A stretch of DNA of 64,000 nt from Lentibacillus sediminis (GCF_002763455.1 NZ_NIXK01000001.1:310001-374000); one strand, 5' to 3'. Shown: positions 26,791-35,831, numbered from the stretch's first letter. Notes: generated by a model from the letters alone, not told the origin. A program made the numbers and translations.

Positions 26791-28953
26791 TTGACTGATA
26801 CGAAACTGACTTCTTTATTGAAACAAATGACATTAGATGAAAAAGTAAATCAATTAATTCAGTTAGCTGCGTTCTTTTATGAAGGGACAACAAGTGAAGG
26901 GAAAATTACTGGCCCGATGGAGGAAATGGGGATAACAAACGAAATTATACACAACAGTGGTTCCGTCCTAGGAGCATCAGGGGCTAAAGAAGTAATTGCT
27001 ATTCAAGATAACCATTTAAAAAATAACCGGCTGGGAATTCCTTTACTAATCATGGCAGATATTGTTCACGGTTATAAAACGATTTTTCCTGTTCCACTAG
27101 CTATTGGGTGCTCATGGGATAGCGATCTTGCCGAAAAAAGTGCTGAAATAGCTGCATTAGAATCAGCTGTTTCTGGAATTCATGTCACCTTCGCCCCTAT
27201 GGTTGACCTTGTTCGGGATCCTCGCTGGGGTCGGGTAATGGAAACCACTTCCGAAGACCCTTTTTTAAATAGTGTGTTTGCAAGAGCATTCGTAAGAGGT
27301 TTTCAAGGGACAGATCTAAAGAGCGATAAGAACCGTGTAGCAGCGTGTGTAAAGCACTTTGCTGCATATGGAGCTCCTGAAGGCGGGCGTGACTACAATA
27401 CTGTTAATATGTCAGAACGACAGTTACGAGAGTCTTATTTACCAGCATATAAAGCAGCTCTTGATGAAGGTTGCGAAATGGTTATGACTGCCTTTAATAC
27501 AGTAGATGGAATTCCTGCCAGCGGTAATAAAGAATTGATGCGGGATTTGCTCCGTGAAGAATGGGGCTTTGACGGAGTCACTATCTCTGACTGGGGCGCA
27601 GTTAAAGAGATGGTTCCCCATGGCGTTGCTGCAAACGAAGGGGAAGCAGCTTTTAAAGCAATCGAAGCTGGTGTCGACATTGAAATGATGACTGCCAGTT
27701 ACGTAAAAAACTTAAAAAGTTATGTTCATAATGGAACAGTTAACGAAGAATTAATCGATGAGTCTGTATTAAGGATTTTGAAGTTAAAGGATAAATTAGG
27801 ATTGTTTGAAAATCCCTATCGTGGTGCAGATAAAAAACTTGAAGAAGAAATTGTGTTAAGTAAAGCCCATAGGAAAACAGCGTATGAATTAGCCACAAAA
27901 TCGTGTGTTTTAGTAAAAAATGATGGCGTTCTTCCCCTGCAAAAAAGCCAAAAAGTTGCACTAATAGGTCCCTTTGCACATAACGGGGACATCTTGGGAC
28001 CATGGTCTTGGGGTGGATCAAAAGAGGACGCGGTCAGAATGGACGAAGGGTTTGGAAAAAAGGTAAATTCCTCGGCTCTTTTTGTTGCTCAAGGCAGTGA
28101 TATAGAAACTGGAACAGAGGAACAATTGGAAGAAGCCCTGGCAGCCGCAAAAAAGGCAGAAGTTATCGTTTTAGCACTGGGAGAACGGTCAGATATGAGT
28201 GGTGAAGCAGGATCCAGGGCGGATATTCGATTGCCGGAGATACAATTGAACTTAATAGCTAAAATGAAGAAACTAAACAAACCGATGATTGCAGTGTTAT
28301 TTAATGGTCGTCCTCTTGACTTACATGGTGTAATTGATGAAGCAGATGCAGTAATGGAAGCATGGTACCCCGGAACAGAAGGCGGGAAAGCCGTAGCTGA
28401 TTTACTATACGGAGATGTTAACCCATCAGGCCGATTAACGATGTCATTTCCATACTCGGTGGGTCAGGTTCCAGTTTATTATAATCATTTTAGTACAGGG
28501 CGGCCAAAAGGCGCTCCTGATGCACAAGTCCGTTATGTTTCACAGTATTTAGATATTCCAAATAAACCGCTTCTTCCGTTCGGATTTGGTCTTAGCTATA
28601 CGACCTTTATGTACAGTGAGGAAAAACTCTCTTCACAAACCATGAGGACAGATGAGCCAATTACCGTTTCTGTAAAAGTAACGAATACAGGAATGGTCAC
28701 TGGAGAAGAAGTAGTACAATTATATGTGCGTGATTTGGTAGGGGAAGTTGTCAGACCAATAAAAGAATTAAAAGCGTTTCAGAAAATCAAGTTAAAACCA
28801 GGTGAAGAAAAGATAGTCACCTTTACCTTATGTGAGGAACAACTCCGTTACTACCATAAGGATTTAGATTTCACAAGCGACGCAGGGTTCTTCACTGTTT
28901 TTGTTGGTCCTAACAGTGAAGAAGTAGCAGAATTAACGTTTAAGTTGATTTGA
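26791..28953 (+). CDS. GH3 beta-glucosidase
   Basis: Family 3 glycoside hydrolase of 720 aa. The N-terminal TIM barrel includes the substrate-binding segments DPRWGRVMETTSEDP and CVKHFAAYG. The catalytic nucleophile is about Asp267 in TISDWG. The alpha/beta sandwich domain follows, and a fibronectin-III-like domain closes the protein. No signal peptide is visible, so it should hydrolyse imported oligosaccharides. The TTG at 26791 is chosen because GGAGGT is 8 bases upstream; an upstream in-frame TTG would put that site inside the gene. Context and length match the GH3 enzymes that degrade beta-1,2-glucooligosaccharides in Listeria, but specificity is inferred. Confidence 0.92.
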   Translation: MTDTKLTSLLKQMTLDEKVNQLIQLAAFFYEGTTSEGKITGPMEEMGITNEIIHNSGSVLGASGAKEVIAIQDNHLKNNRLGIPLLIMADIVHGYKTIFPVPLAIGCSWDSDLAEKSAEIAALESAVSGIHVTFAPMVDLVRDPRWGRVMETTSEDPFLNSVFARAFVRGFQGTDLKSDKNRVAACVKHFAAYGAPEGGRDYNTVNMSERQLRESYLPAYKAALDEGCEMVMTAFNTVDGIPASGNKELMRDLLREEWGFDGVTISDWGAVKEMVPHGVAANEGEAAFKAIEAGVDIEMMTASYVKNLKSYVHNGTVNEELIDESVLRILKLKDKLGLFENPYRGADKKLEEEIVLSKAHRKTAYELATKSCVLVKNDGVLPLQKSQKVALIGPFAHNGDILGPWSWGGSKEDAVRMDEGFGKKVNSSALFVAQGSDIETGTEEQLEEALAAAKKAEVIVLALGERSDMSGEAGSRADIRLPEIQLNLIAKMKKLNKPMIAVLFNGRPLDLHGVIDEADAVMEAWYPGTEGGKAVADLLYGDVNPSGRLTMSFPYSVGQVPVYYNHFSTGRPKGAPDAQVRYVSQYLDIPNKPLLPFGFGLSYTTFMYSEEKLSSQTMRTDEPITVSVKVTNTGMVTGEEVVQLYVRDLVGEVVRPIKELKAFQKIKLKPGEEKIVTFTLCEEQLRYYHKDLDFTSDAGFFTVFVGPNSEEVAELTFKLI

Positions 28954-29035
28954 TAACTAATTTCAAAAATGTATTTGATAGCTGTGGAACCCTAACAGCG
29001 CCGCTCAGGTTATTTTTGAACAAAGGAGATTAAAT

Positions 29036-30112
29036 ATGAATAATAATTTTTTGGGCCTCGGCAATTTAACTAGACTTATTGATGCAGAGTCACGTTCTAT
29101 AAGCGCAGAAAACGTTACTGGAGAAAAAGGAAAAGGCGGTATGGCAACAAAGGGAACGGGCGAACATCAGGCGAGAAATCTGGGACAAGGTTGGAAGGTT
29201 TCTCCCTCCATATTTATACAACCAAATAGTACGGTGAAGTTAGCTGATATCGACGGCTCGGGAGTAATTAATCATATTTGGATGACATGTTTTCCAGACC
29301 ACTGGCGTCATTTAGTGATTCGAGCATATTGGGATAATGAATCGGAGCCCTCCATCGAAGTGCCATTTGGTGACTTCTTTTGTAACGGCTGGGGGGAAAG
29401 ATGCAATGTCAATTCGTTACCAGTGGCAGTTAATCCAGCAGGTGGAATGAATTGTTATTGGGAAATGCCGTTTCGAAAACAGGCTACCTTTACGATTGAG
29501 AACCTTAGTGATAAAGAAGTTACCTTATATTATCAAATTGATTATGCATTAATGGATATTCCGAGTGATAGTGCTTATTTACACGCTCAATGGAGGAGGA
29601 GTAATCCTGTAAAGTACATGGAGAACCATACCTTGTTAGACGGAGTATCTGGACGCGGTCATTATGTTGGTACCTATCTTGCTTGGGGAGTGAACAATAA
29701 TGGTTGGTGGGGAGAAGGCGAATTTAAGTTTTATTTAGATGGAGATAAGGATTTTCCCACTATCTGCGGAACAGGAACCGAGGACTATTTTGGGGGGGCA
29801 TGGAATTTTGAACAACCTCAAGGAGAATATGGAGCTTACTCTACACCGTTTCTCGGACTCCCTCAGATAATTAAACCTGATGGACTGTATAAGAGCCAGC
29901 AAAGATTTGGAATGTATCGCTGGCATATTATCGATCCAATTCGTTTTCAAAAGGACTTAAGAGTTACTGTGCAAGCTTTAGGCTGGAGAGAGGAAGGTAA
30001 GACTTACCTGCCTCTTCAGGATGATATTTCATCGGTTTCCTATTGGTACCAGACGGAGCCTCATCAATCATTTCCTGAGTTTCCGAAAAAAGATGAACTA
30101 GACGTAATTTAA
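29036..30112 (+). CDS. GH172 (DUF2961) glycoside hydrolase, copy 2
   Basis: Second DUF2961/GH172 protein, 358 aa. Carboxylates lie at Glu227 and Glu229 (WWGEGEFKF) and Glu249 (GTGTEDYFGG), spaced as in the catalytic region of characterised GH172 enzymes. GSGVINHIWMTC and the late YRWHIIDPIRF segment are family landmarks. No signal peptide is visible. The stop codon shares its last base with the ATG of the sugar-phosphate isomerase, which ties GH172 to a pentose-phosphate type of metabolism. I favour alpha-D-arabinofuranosidase over fructofuranosidase for that reason. Confidence 0.87.
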   Translation: MNNNFLGLGNLTRLIDAESRSISAENVTGEKGKGGMATKGTGEHQARNLGQGWKVSPSIFIQPNSTVKLADIDGSGVINHIWMTCFPDHWRHLVIRAYWDNESEPSIEVPFGDFFCNGWGERCNVNSLPVAVNPAGGMNCYWEMPFRKQATFTIENLSDKEVTLYYQIDYALMDIPSDSAYLHAQWRRSNPVKYMENHTLLDGVSGRGHYVGTYLAWGVNNNGWWGEGEFKFYLDGDKDFPTICGTGTEDYFGGAWNFEQPQGEYGAYSTPFLGLPQIIKPDGLYKSQQRFGMYRWHIIDPIRFQKDLRVTVQALGWREEGKTYLPLQDDISSVSYWYQTEPHQSFPEFPKKDELDVI

Positions 30113-30771
30113 TGACAAGCAATTGTGAGTTGAAAAATAATATTTGTCGAAGGATGATGATAGAGTTGAACACATTAAACTTTATGCGAAATGTGATAGA
30201 ACTTGAGGCGGAAGCTATCAAAGATTTAACTGGACAAATAGAAGGTTCTTTTGAAAAAGTGGTGGAACTTTTAACCAATTGCAATGGGAAGGTAATTGTA
30301 ACAGGTGTAGGAAAGTCAGGACATGTTGGGAAAAAAATAGCAGCCTCTCTCGCTAGCACTGGAACCCCTTCTTTTTTTGTTCATTCCACTGAGGGGGTCC
30401 ACGGTGATTTGGGTATGATAACAAAGGAAGATATCGTATTATTAATATCAAATAGTGGTGAAACCGGAGAAGTGTTGGCGCTTCTCCCTTCCCTCCAAAA
30501 AATAGGAGTGAAAAAAGTAGCAATCACCTCCAGTTCTGTTTCTACGTTAGCTGAGAACAGCGATGCAGTCTTGGCATACCGTTATAAACGGGAAGCAGAT
30601 CATTTGGGAGTTGCTCCAACAGTAAGTTCTACAATTGTCTTGGTCATCGGCGATTTACTAGCTACTTCTATCTCACATTCAAAAGAGTTTACAAAACAAG
30701 ATTTTCATTTATATCACCCAGGCGGAAGTTTGGGAAAACAGTTATTAAATGATGATGGGGGACACCAATGA
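30112..30771 (+). CDS. KpsF/KdsD-type sugar-phosphate isomerase without CBS domains
   Basis: SIS-domain protein of 219 aa resembling D-arabinose-5-phosphate isomerases. Seen: VTGVGKSGHVGKKIAASLASTGTPSFFVHSTE-type core (about residues 64-95), HGDLGM, LLISNSGETGE, ADHLGVAPT and HPGGSLG, all characteristic of KdsD/KpsF. The paired CBS domains of KdsD are absent, as in short arabinose-5-phosphate isomerases known from Gram-negatives. In Gram-negatives the enzyme makes D-arabinose 5-phosphate for Kdo, which a Gram-positive does not need, so a catabolic role toward D-ribulose 5-phosphate is inferred. A start further in, at the TTG near 30166, is possible. It overlaps the kinase gene by ATGA. Confidence 0.8.
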   Translation: MTSNCELKNNICRRMMIELNTLNFMRNVIELEAEAIKDLTGQIEGSFEKVVELLTNCNGKVIVTGVGKSGHVGKKIAASLASTGTPSFFVHSTEGVHGDLGMITKEDIVLLISNSGETGEVLALLPSLQKIGVKKVAITSSSVSTLAENSDAVLAYRYKREADHLGVAPTVSSTIVLVIGDLLATSISHSKEFTKQDFHLYHPGGSLGKQLLNDDGGHQ

Positions 30772-31691
30772 GTATAGTAGTACTTGGGAGTTTTATGATG
30801 GATTTGACCGTCCGTACCTCTCGGGTTCCACAGAATGGTGAAACTATTATAGGAGATAGCTTTTTTCGGTCACCTGGGGGGAAAGGAGCTAATCAGGCAG
30901 TTGCTATGGCTAGATTAGGTGCGGAGGTAACCATGATTGGCAGGGTAGGAAACGACCTGTTTGGTAACGAATTCATTTCACTTTTAGAAGAAGAAAATGT
31001 TGATCACCAAAACGTATCAATCGATAATGATCTAGCTACAGGAGTTGGGTCTATTACGTTGGATACAGATGGAAACAATCGAATTGTTGTTGTACCAGGA
31101 GCCAATTTAACCTATAAAACAAGTGATCTTGGAAATTGCGCTGATGTAATAAGAAATGCTGATTTACTTGTCGTTCAATTGGAAATGGATATTGAGATGA
31201 TTGAACAAGCAATCACTCTAGCCTATCAATCTGGTGTGCCTATTATATTGAACCCAGCCCCAGCTCAGAAGTTAAGTGAGGAACTATTACAAAAGATAAC
31301 CTATCTGACACCTAATGAAACGGAAGCAGAAATATTAACAGGAGTAAAAGTAGCTAGTGTTAAGGATGCCAAAAAAGCTGCTCATGTCCTCCATGCTAGG
31401 GGTGTAGAGAATGTTATCCTAACATTAGGAGATAGAGGCACTTTCTTATCCACTTCACAAAATACAGAGCATCTATCCGGATACCAAGTTAAAGCGCTAA
31501 ATACCGTAGCTGCTGGCGATGCATTCAATGGTGCGTTAGCATTTGAAATTGTAAGAGGAAAATCGATAAAGGAATCAGTACTGTTTGCTAATGCAGTAGG
31601 AGCACTTGCCGTAACCAAAGAAGGCGCAATTCCTTCCTTACCCAGATATGAGGAAGTACAGCGTTTTATTGAATCAGGAAAATTTCAATAG
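30768..31691 (+). CDS. Ribokinase-like PfkB family sugar kinase
   Basis: PfkB-type kinase of 307 aa. The N-terminal signature SPGGKGANQA (about residues 37-46), the NPAPA segment and the C-terminal anion-hole/catalytic motif NTVAAGDAFNGAL match ribokinases, which phosphorylate furanose pentoses at O5. It starts inside the isomerase stop (ATGA). Next to an arabinose-5-phosphate-type isomerase and GH172, D-arabinose is a good candidate substrate, with ribose as the conservative alternative. It is the last gene of the ABC-GH3-GH172 operon. Confidence 0.9.
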   Translation: MSIVVLGSFMMDLTVRTSRVPQNGETIIGDSFFRSPGGKGANQAVAMARLGAEVTMIGRVGNDLFGNEFISLLEEENVDHQNVSIDNDLATGVGSITLDTDGNNRIVVVPGANLTYKTSDLGNCADVIRNADLLVVQLEMDIEMIEQAITLAYQSGVPIILNPAPAQKLSEELLQKITYLTPNETEAEILTGVKVASVKDAKKAAHVLHARGVENVILTLGDRGTFLSTSQNTEHLSGYQVKALNTVAAGDAFNGALAFEIVRGKSIKESVLFANAVGALAVTKEGAIPSLPRYEEVQRFIESGKFQ

Positions 31692-31701
31692 ATTGTGTTG
31701 A

Positions 31702-31735
31702 AAAAGAAGGTGTCACGTAGACGCCTTCTTTTCTA
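31702..31735 (+). terminator. Rho-independent terminator of the ABC-to-kinase operon
   Basis: A 13-bp stem with one G-U pair (31702-31714 with 31720-31732), 5-base loop and T-rich end, 10 bases after the kinase stop. Confidence 0.85.
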
Positions 31736-31823
31736 AGGATATTTTCTAAATGATTGTTGACTTGATAATCTATGCTATGTTTCCGGAAATAAAGTAACCT
31801 CGACCGTTGCTTGCTGCCTTAAC

Positions 31824-31852
31824 AAAAAAACAGAGACCCGCCCAGGCCTCTG
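31824..31852 (-). terminator. Terminator of the MDR oxidoreductase gene
   Basis: Read on the minus strand: CAGAGGCC, 6-base loop, GGTCTCTG and seven T. It is directly downstream of the oxidoreductase stop. Confidence 0.8.
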
Positions 31853-31871
31853 ATTTCCCTGTTCGCACGAT

Positions 31872-32858
31872 TTACAATCTCACCAACGTCCGCCCTCTCA
31901 CATTCCCTTCCAAAATCTCCTCCAACACCTGAGGAACTTCTTCCAAATCAACTTCCCGAACAATATCCTCATTCAGAAACGTCGGCTTCAAGTCTTCACC
32001 GAGCCGCTTCCACACTTTCTCGCGCAGTTCCATTAGGCACTCCACCGAGTCAATGCCAAGCCAGTTAATTCCTCTGCCGATAAAGGGCAGAACAGTGGTG
32101 GAGACCTCCACACCGCCGACTAATCCGCTGGTTGCGACCGATCCGTTATTTTTCAGTGTGCTCAAAATATATTGCAAAGTCGCCCCGCCAACAGGGTCCA
32201 CTGCAGCCGCCCATTTTTTCTTGCGGGTCGGCGTGCTGTCCGTATCTGTGACGTCATCCCGGTCAACAACTTCTTTGGCGCCCAGCCTTCTTAAGTATTC
32301 CGCTTCGTCAAGCGATCCGGTGCTTGCGGTCACGTCATGGCCTTTTTTCGCCAGCATATCAACGGCAAGGCTGCCGACTCCGCCTGTGGCACCTGCGACT
32401 AAGACCGATCCGTTCCCCGGTTCCAAACCGTTATCCTCCAGCCGCTGAATCGATAATCCTGCTGTCAGTCCGGCTGTGCCAAGGGTCATGGCTTCTTTGA
32501 GGGAGAGACCATCTGGCAGCGGCACGACCCATTCTGCCGGGACACGGGCCCTTTCACTGAACCCGCCGAAATGACCGGTGCCCAGCGCATAGCTGGTGAC
32601 GATGACCTCCTCTCCGGAGGTAAACCGCTCATCTGCAGAATCCACCACGGTTCCCGCCAGATCAATGCCGGGAACATGCGGGTAGGATTTTACCATCTGA
32701 TTCTGCACGCCAACCATCGCATCTTTGTAATTGATGCTGGAATAGGCAACCTGAATCGTCACTCCACCCTCCGGTAAATCATCTGTCGTTAGATTTCTGA
32801 CCTCCAAGCGACTCTCTTCATTTTGTTTATCCAATACGAGTGCGCGAAATTCTTCCAT
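31872..32858 (-). CDS. YhdH/YhfP-family quinone oxidoreductase (acryloyl-CoA-reductase-like)
   Basis: Zinc-free medium-chain dehydrogenase/reductase of 328 aa. The GroES-like N-terminal domain carries SSINYKDAM and HVPGIDLAG. The NADPH-binding motif is VAGATGGVG (about residues 155-163). Relatives are B. subtilis YhfP, E. coli YhdH and AcuI, which reduce activated C=C bonds such as that of acryloyl-CoA. It stands as a single gene with its own terminator and has a housekeeping-like composition. Substrate is not determined. Confidence 0.88.
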   Translation of the reverse strand: MEEFRALVLDKQNEESRLEVRNLTTDDLPEGGVTIQVAYSSINYKDAMVGVQNQMVKSYPHVPGIDLAGTVVDSADERFTSGEEVIVTSYALGTGHFGGFSERARVPAEWVVPLPDGLSLKEAMTLGTAGLTAGLSIQRLEDNGLEPGNGSVLVAGATGGVGSLAVDMLAKKGHDVTASTGSLDEAEYLRRLGAKEVVDRDDVTDTDSTPTRKKKWAAAVDPVGGATLQYILSTLKNNGSVATSGLVGGVEVSTTVLPFIGRGINWLGIDSVECLMELREKVWKRLGEDLKPTFLNEDIVREVDLEEVPQVLEEILEGNVRGRTLVRL

Positions 32859-32932
32859 TCTCTCATCCCTTTCTCAGGTAAGTATTCTCCAGTCTAATAC
32901 CGTTCCCTCTTTTCAGAAAAAGAAAACCTTGT

Positions 32933-32962
32933 AAAAAAAGACGAGCCCACCCAGGCCCGTCG
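32933..32962 (-). terminator. Terminator of the AI-2E family transporter gene
   Basis: On the minus strand an inverted repeat beginning GACGGGCC pairs with GGGCTCGTC around a short loop and runs into a string of T. It lies 11 bases past the stop codon. Confidence 0.8.
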
Positions 32963-32972
32963 CTTTAGCATA

Positions 32973-34139
32973 TTATTTTCCCTCAATTTTATACTGATTA
33001 TTGTCCTCCGCATACCGGTTATACCGCCGCTGGAACAGCAGAAACACGTGGCTGACGATGACTTTCAACACGGCATAGCCAGGGATAGCCAGGATAATGC
33101 CAAGAATGCCGAAAAGATGGCCTGCTGTCAGCAAGATAAAGATAATCGTGACCGGGTGAACATGCAGCCTTTTTCCCATAATCTGCGGGGAAATCAATTT
33201 GCCTTCTAAGAGCTGCACGATTGTCCACACAATGATCAGCTTAAACAGCATGAGCGGACCGGTTACGATCGCAATGATCAACGCCGGCGTGATCGCGATG
33301 GTTGGCCCGAGGTACGGCACCACGCTGGTGACACTGGCAATCGCCGCCAAGAGCAGGGAATAATCCAGCCCGATGATGACAAAACCGATGTACATCATGA
33401 CACCAATGCTGAAGCTGACAAGGATCTGCCCCACGATGTACGACCCGAGCTGATGATCAATCCCCTGAAAGACTTCCCGCACATCCGGGCGCATTTTCGG
33501 AGGCAGCAGTCCAAGGACATTCCGTGGCAGTCGTTTCCCGTCTTTCAGCAAATAGAACAGGATAAAGGGCAGGGTCACAATCGCGATGATAATACTGGTA
33601 AGCTGGGAAATAAATCCGGTGACACCCTCCAGTGTCTGTCCCAAATAGGAAGATAAATTATCAACAAAATTCTGCACCATTCTGTCCACGTTGGAAGCCA
33701 GGTCATTATAGTAGCCGGCAAACATGGAGTTGCGGAGCCATTGGTCAGCAGTGTCTGCCACTTGCATAATGAGCTGGGGCAATTCCTCCGCCAGACTTGT
33801 AATCTGGCGTTGCAGGAATGGGATAATCAGGAAAATCAATAGCGTGATTACTCCTGCCACTGCAATCATCACAATTGCAATAGCTACGATACGGTTGATG
33901 CGGACTTTTTTTTCCAAAAGTCCCACCAGCGGCCGCAGCAAATAATAGGCAATAATCGCCAGAATCGAAGGCAGCGCGATCGTCTCAATCAACACGACAA
34001 ATGGATGGAAAATGAAGGAGACTTTCGTATAGACCAAAATATTTATACCGATGATCAGCAAAAGCCCTAATATATAAAGCAGATTTCTGCCTCCAAAAAA
34101 GCGCATAAATGGTGAAGAATCCCAGCGGTTCATGTTCAC
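32973..34139 (-). CDS. AI-2E family (PerM) transporter
   Basis: Polytopic membrane protein of 388 aa of the AI-2E exporter/PerM family, like B. subtilis YrrI and YueF. Two N-terminal spans, a third near residue 90, a long hydrophilic helix-rich segment (about 115-190), then a cluster of C-terminal spans with GQILVSFSIGV, YLGPTIAITPA and the HPVTIIF motif. Members export AI-2 or act as ion or solute efflux proteins, and several from halophiles are Na+/H+ antiporter-like. The role here is not determined. Confidence 0.87.
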   Translation of the reverse strand: MNMNRWDSSPFMRFFGGRNLLYILGLLLIIGINILVYTKVSFIFHPFVVLIETIALPSILAIIAYYLLRPLVGLLEKKVRINRIVAIAIVMIAVAGVITLLIFLIIPFLQRQITSLAEELPQLIMQVADTADQWLRNSMFAGYYNDLASNVDRMVQNFVDNLSSYLGQTLEGVTGFISQLTSIIIAIVTLPFILFYLLKDGKRLPRNVLGLLPPKMRPDVREVFQGIDHQLGSYIVGQILVSFSIGVMMYIGFVIIGLDYSLLLAAIASVTSVVPYLGPTIAITPALIIAIVTGPLMLFKLIIVWTIVQLLEGKLISPQIMGKRLHVHPVTIIFILLTAGHLFGILGIILAIPGYAVLKVIVSHVFLLFQRRYNRYAEDNNQYKIEGK

Positions 34140-34351
34140 GTTCCTCTCTTCTTTTCTCTATATTACTACAGGAAAGGTGCCGCCGAGAAGTCTTGACGAC
34201 AAGCCTCGTTTCTCTTTTTCGATAAGTTGTTATTTGTTTATTTTATCACATAGTGTGGGAAAAACGAGAACAATTCGTCCACATAGAAATGAAAGGCGAA
34301 ACTTTTTCGGGACTTCCTACGTAATGATAGTAAAAAGAGGAGGCAGATGTT

Positions 34352-34549
34352 TTGTACGAATATAAATTTGAGAAAGTCTATTTAAAGACACAAATGGGGT
34401 TGGAAGTTCCATTAGATGAATACCAGGATATTATTCATCAGCATGCAGCGGATGGATGGAGGTTCGTGCAGATATTTGCGCCGAGCCTAAAAAACACAGG
34501 GCAGTCATCTTATTTTGAGATTATTTTTGAGAGGGAGAAGAAGGTTTAA
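34352..34549 (+). CDS. DUF4177 small protein
   Basis: Soluble 65-aa protein with the DUF4177 pattern: MYEYKFEKV at the start, ADGWRFVQIFAP in the middle and FEIIFERE at the end. The start is TTG at 34352 with AGAGGAGG at good spacing. Function of the family is unknown. It is a single gene. Confidence 0.8.
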   Translation: MYEYKFEKVYLKTQMGLEVPLDEYQDIIHQHAADGWRFVQIFAPSLKNTGQSSYFEIIFEREKKV

Positions 34550-34594
34550 CTGTAATCAAATAGCAGGCTTTCCTGAGAAGAGGAAGCGGAAATG

Positions 34595-34639
34595 AAAAAT
34601 AATCCACCGAGCTGGCAGCTCATGGGTGGATTATTTTTT
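34595..34639. terminator. Bidirectional terminator between DUF4177 and the maltodextrin repressor
   Basis: A long stem (34595-34608 with 34625-34639) with an inner GAGCT/AGCTC helix, flanked by A on the left and T on the right, so it can end transcripts from both convergent genes. Confidence 0.8.
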
Positions 34640-34665
34640 GATTAGATGATTGGCCAGAACCCGCA

Positions 34666-35685
34666 TTAACCAACCCCATTAACCGAATCACGATAAATAA
34701 TCTGATGCGGAATAATAATCCGCTTTGCCGGCTCCCCCTTATTTGCCGTTTTTTCAATTAGAGCCTTCGCTGACTGGACCCCGAGTTCATAGATCTGCAC
34801 ATCCACCGTTGTAAGCGCAGGCCGGGTGATTTGCGATAAATATAAATTGTTAAAACTCACCAGGGAGACGTCATGAGGTACTCGTACGCCATGTTCCTCC
34901 AAGGTGCTCATCACCCCAAGAGCCATCAGGTCATCCGTCACCATAATGCCGGTTGGTACGGTTTCCAGGGAAAGCAGATTTTTCACCGCTTCCCGTCCTC
35001 CAGATTTTAGGAACTCCGCATGGATCTTGTATTTGTCACAGGTCGGGATGCCTGCCTGCTGCAATGCTTTTTCATACCCTGCTCCCCGATTCTTCGTGAC
35101 GAAAAGGTCAGATGATCCCCCTATAAAGGCAATTTTTCGATGTCCTTTTTCAATTAAATGTGTGGTTATTTCTTTTGCTGCGGTGACATTGTCATTATCC
35201 ACATAGGTAATTTTATTTTCGTTTTCATACGGCTTACCGACAATCACAAAGGGAAAATCCTTCTCCAGCAAAAAGTTAGTCACCCGGTCATTGAGTCGCG
35301 AGTACAGCAGAATAATGCCATCGACAACACTGCCGTAAACCAGGCGCTCCACCTCGGAATAGATTTCATCCTCGGTCTGCCCGGTTGACAAGGTGAGCGA
35401 ATATTCCATTTGATGGGTGACCGACCCGATCCCCCGCAATACTTCCGGGAAAAACGGGTTTTGCAACGCCTTGTCCGCAGATGAAGGCATGACCACACCA
35501 ATTGCCTTGGACGATTGAACGACCAAATTCCGTGCATTTACATTTGGATAGTAACCGAGCTTTTTCATCGCCTTCCGAACCCTTTTCTTCGTTTCCGGAC
35601 TGATGCTTGGACTGTCCGCAATCACGCGGGATACCGTGGAAGGGGAAACCCCTGTTACTTTTGCTACATCTTTAATTGTGACCAT
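34666..35685 (-). CDS. LacI-family repressor of the maltodextrin locus
   Basis: LacI-type regulator of 339 aa, helix-turn-helix MVTIKDVAKVTGVSPSTVSR followed by the sugar-binding core. The ATG at 35685 is preferred because the helix-turn-helix normally begins there and GAGGACGGAAG precedes it; the longer frame adds 24 residues with no family match. It is the expected MalR/MdxR-type repressor for the importer and cyclomaltodextrinase. Candidate operators lie at 40036, 40089 and 40270. Confidence 0.88.
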   Translation of the reverse strand: MVTIKDVAKVTGVSPSTVSRVIADSPSISPETKKRVRKAMKKLGYYPNVNARNLVVQSSKAIGVVMPSSADKALQNPFFPEVLRGIGSVTHQMEYSLTLSTGQTEDEIYSEVERLVYGSVVDGIILLYSRLNDRVTNFLLEKDFPFVIVGKPYENENKITYVDNDNVTAAKEITTHLIEKGHRKIAFIGGSSDLFVTKNRGAGYEKALQQAGIPTCDKYKIHAEFLKSGGREAVKNLLSLETVPTGIMVTDDLMALGVMSTLEEHGVRVPHDVSLVSFNNLYLSQITRPALTTVDVQIYELGVQSAKALIEKTANKGEPAKRIIIPHQIIYRDSVNGVG

Positions 35686-35831
35686 TGTCTTCCGTCCTCT
35701 ATGACATCTATTTTTCTTAAGGCTGTTTTCCAAAAGTTTGGGACTGTGGTTATTCATCCCACTAAAAAAATCATTGTTTTCATCATAAAATCTATAAACT
35801 GCGACGTAAATCAGTGGGTTTCATGATTGTC

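Noticed and set aside
30112-30771. KpsF-like isomerase as an LPS/Kdo biosynthesis gene
   Set aside because: No Kdo genes are nearby, the CBS domains are absent, and all surrounding genes are catabolic and of Gram-positive type.
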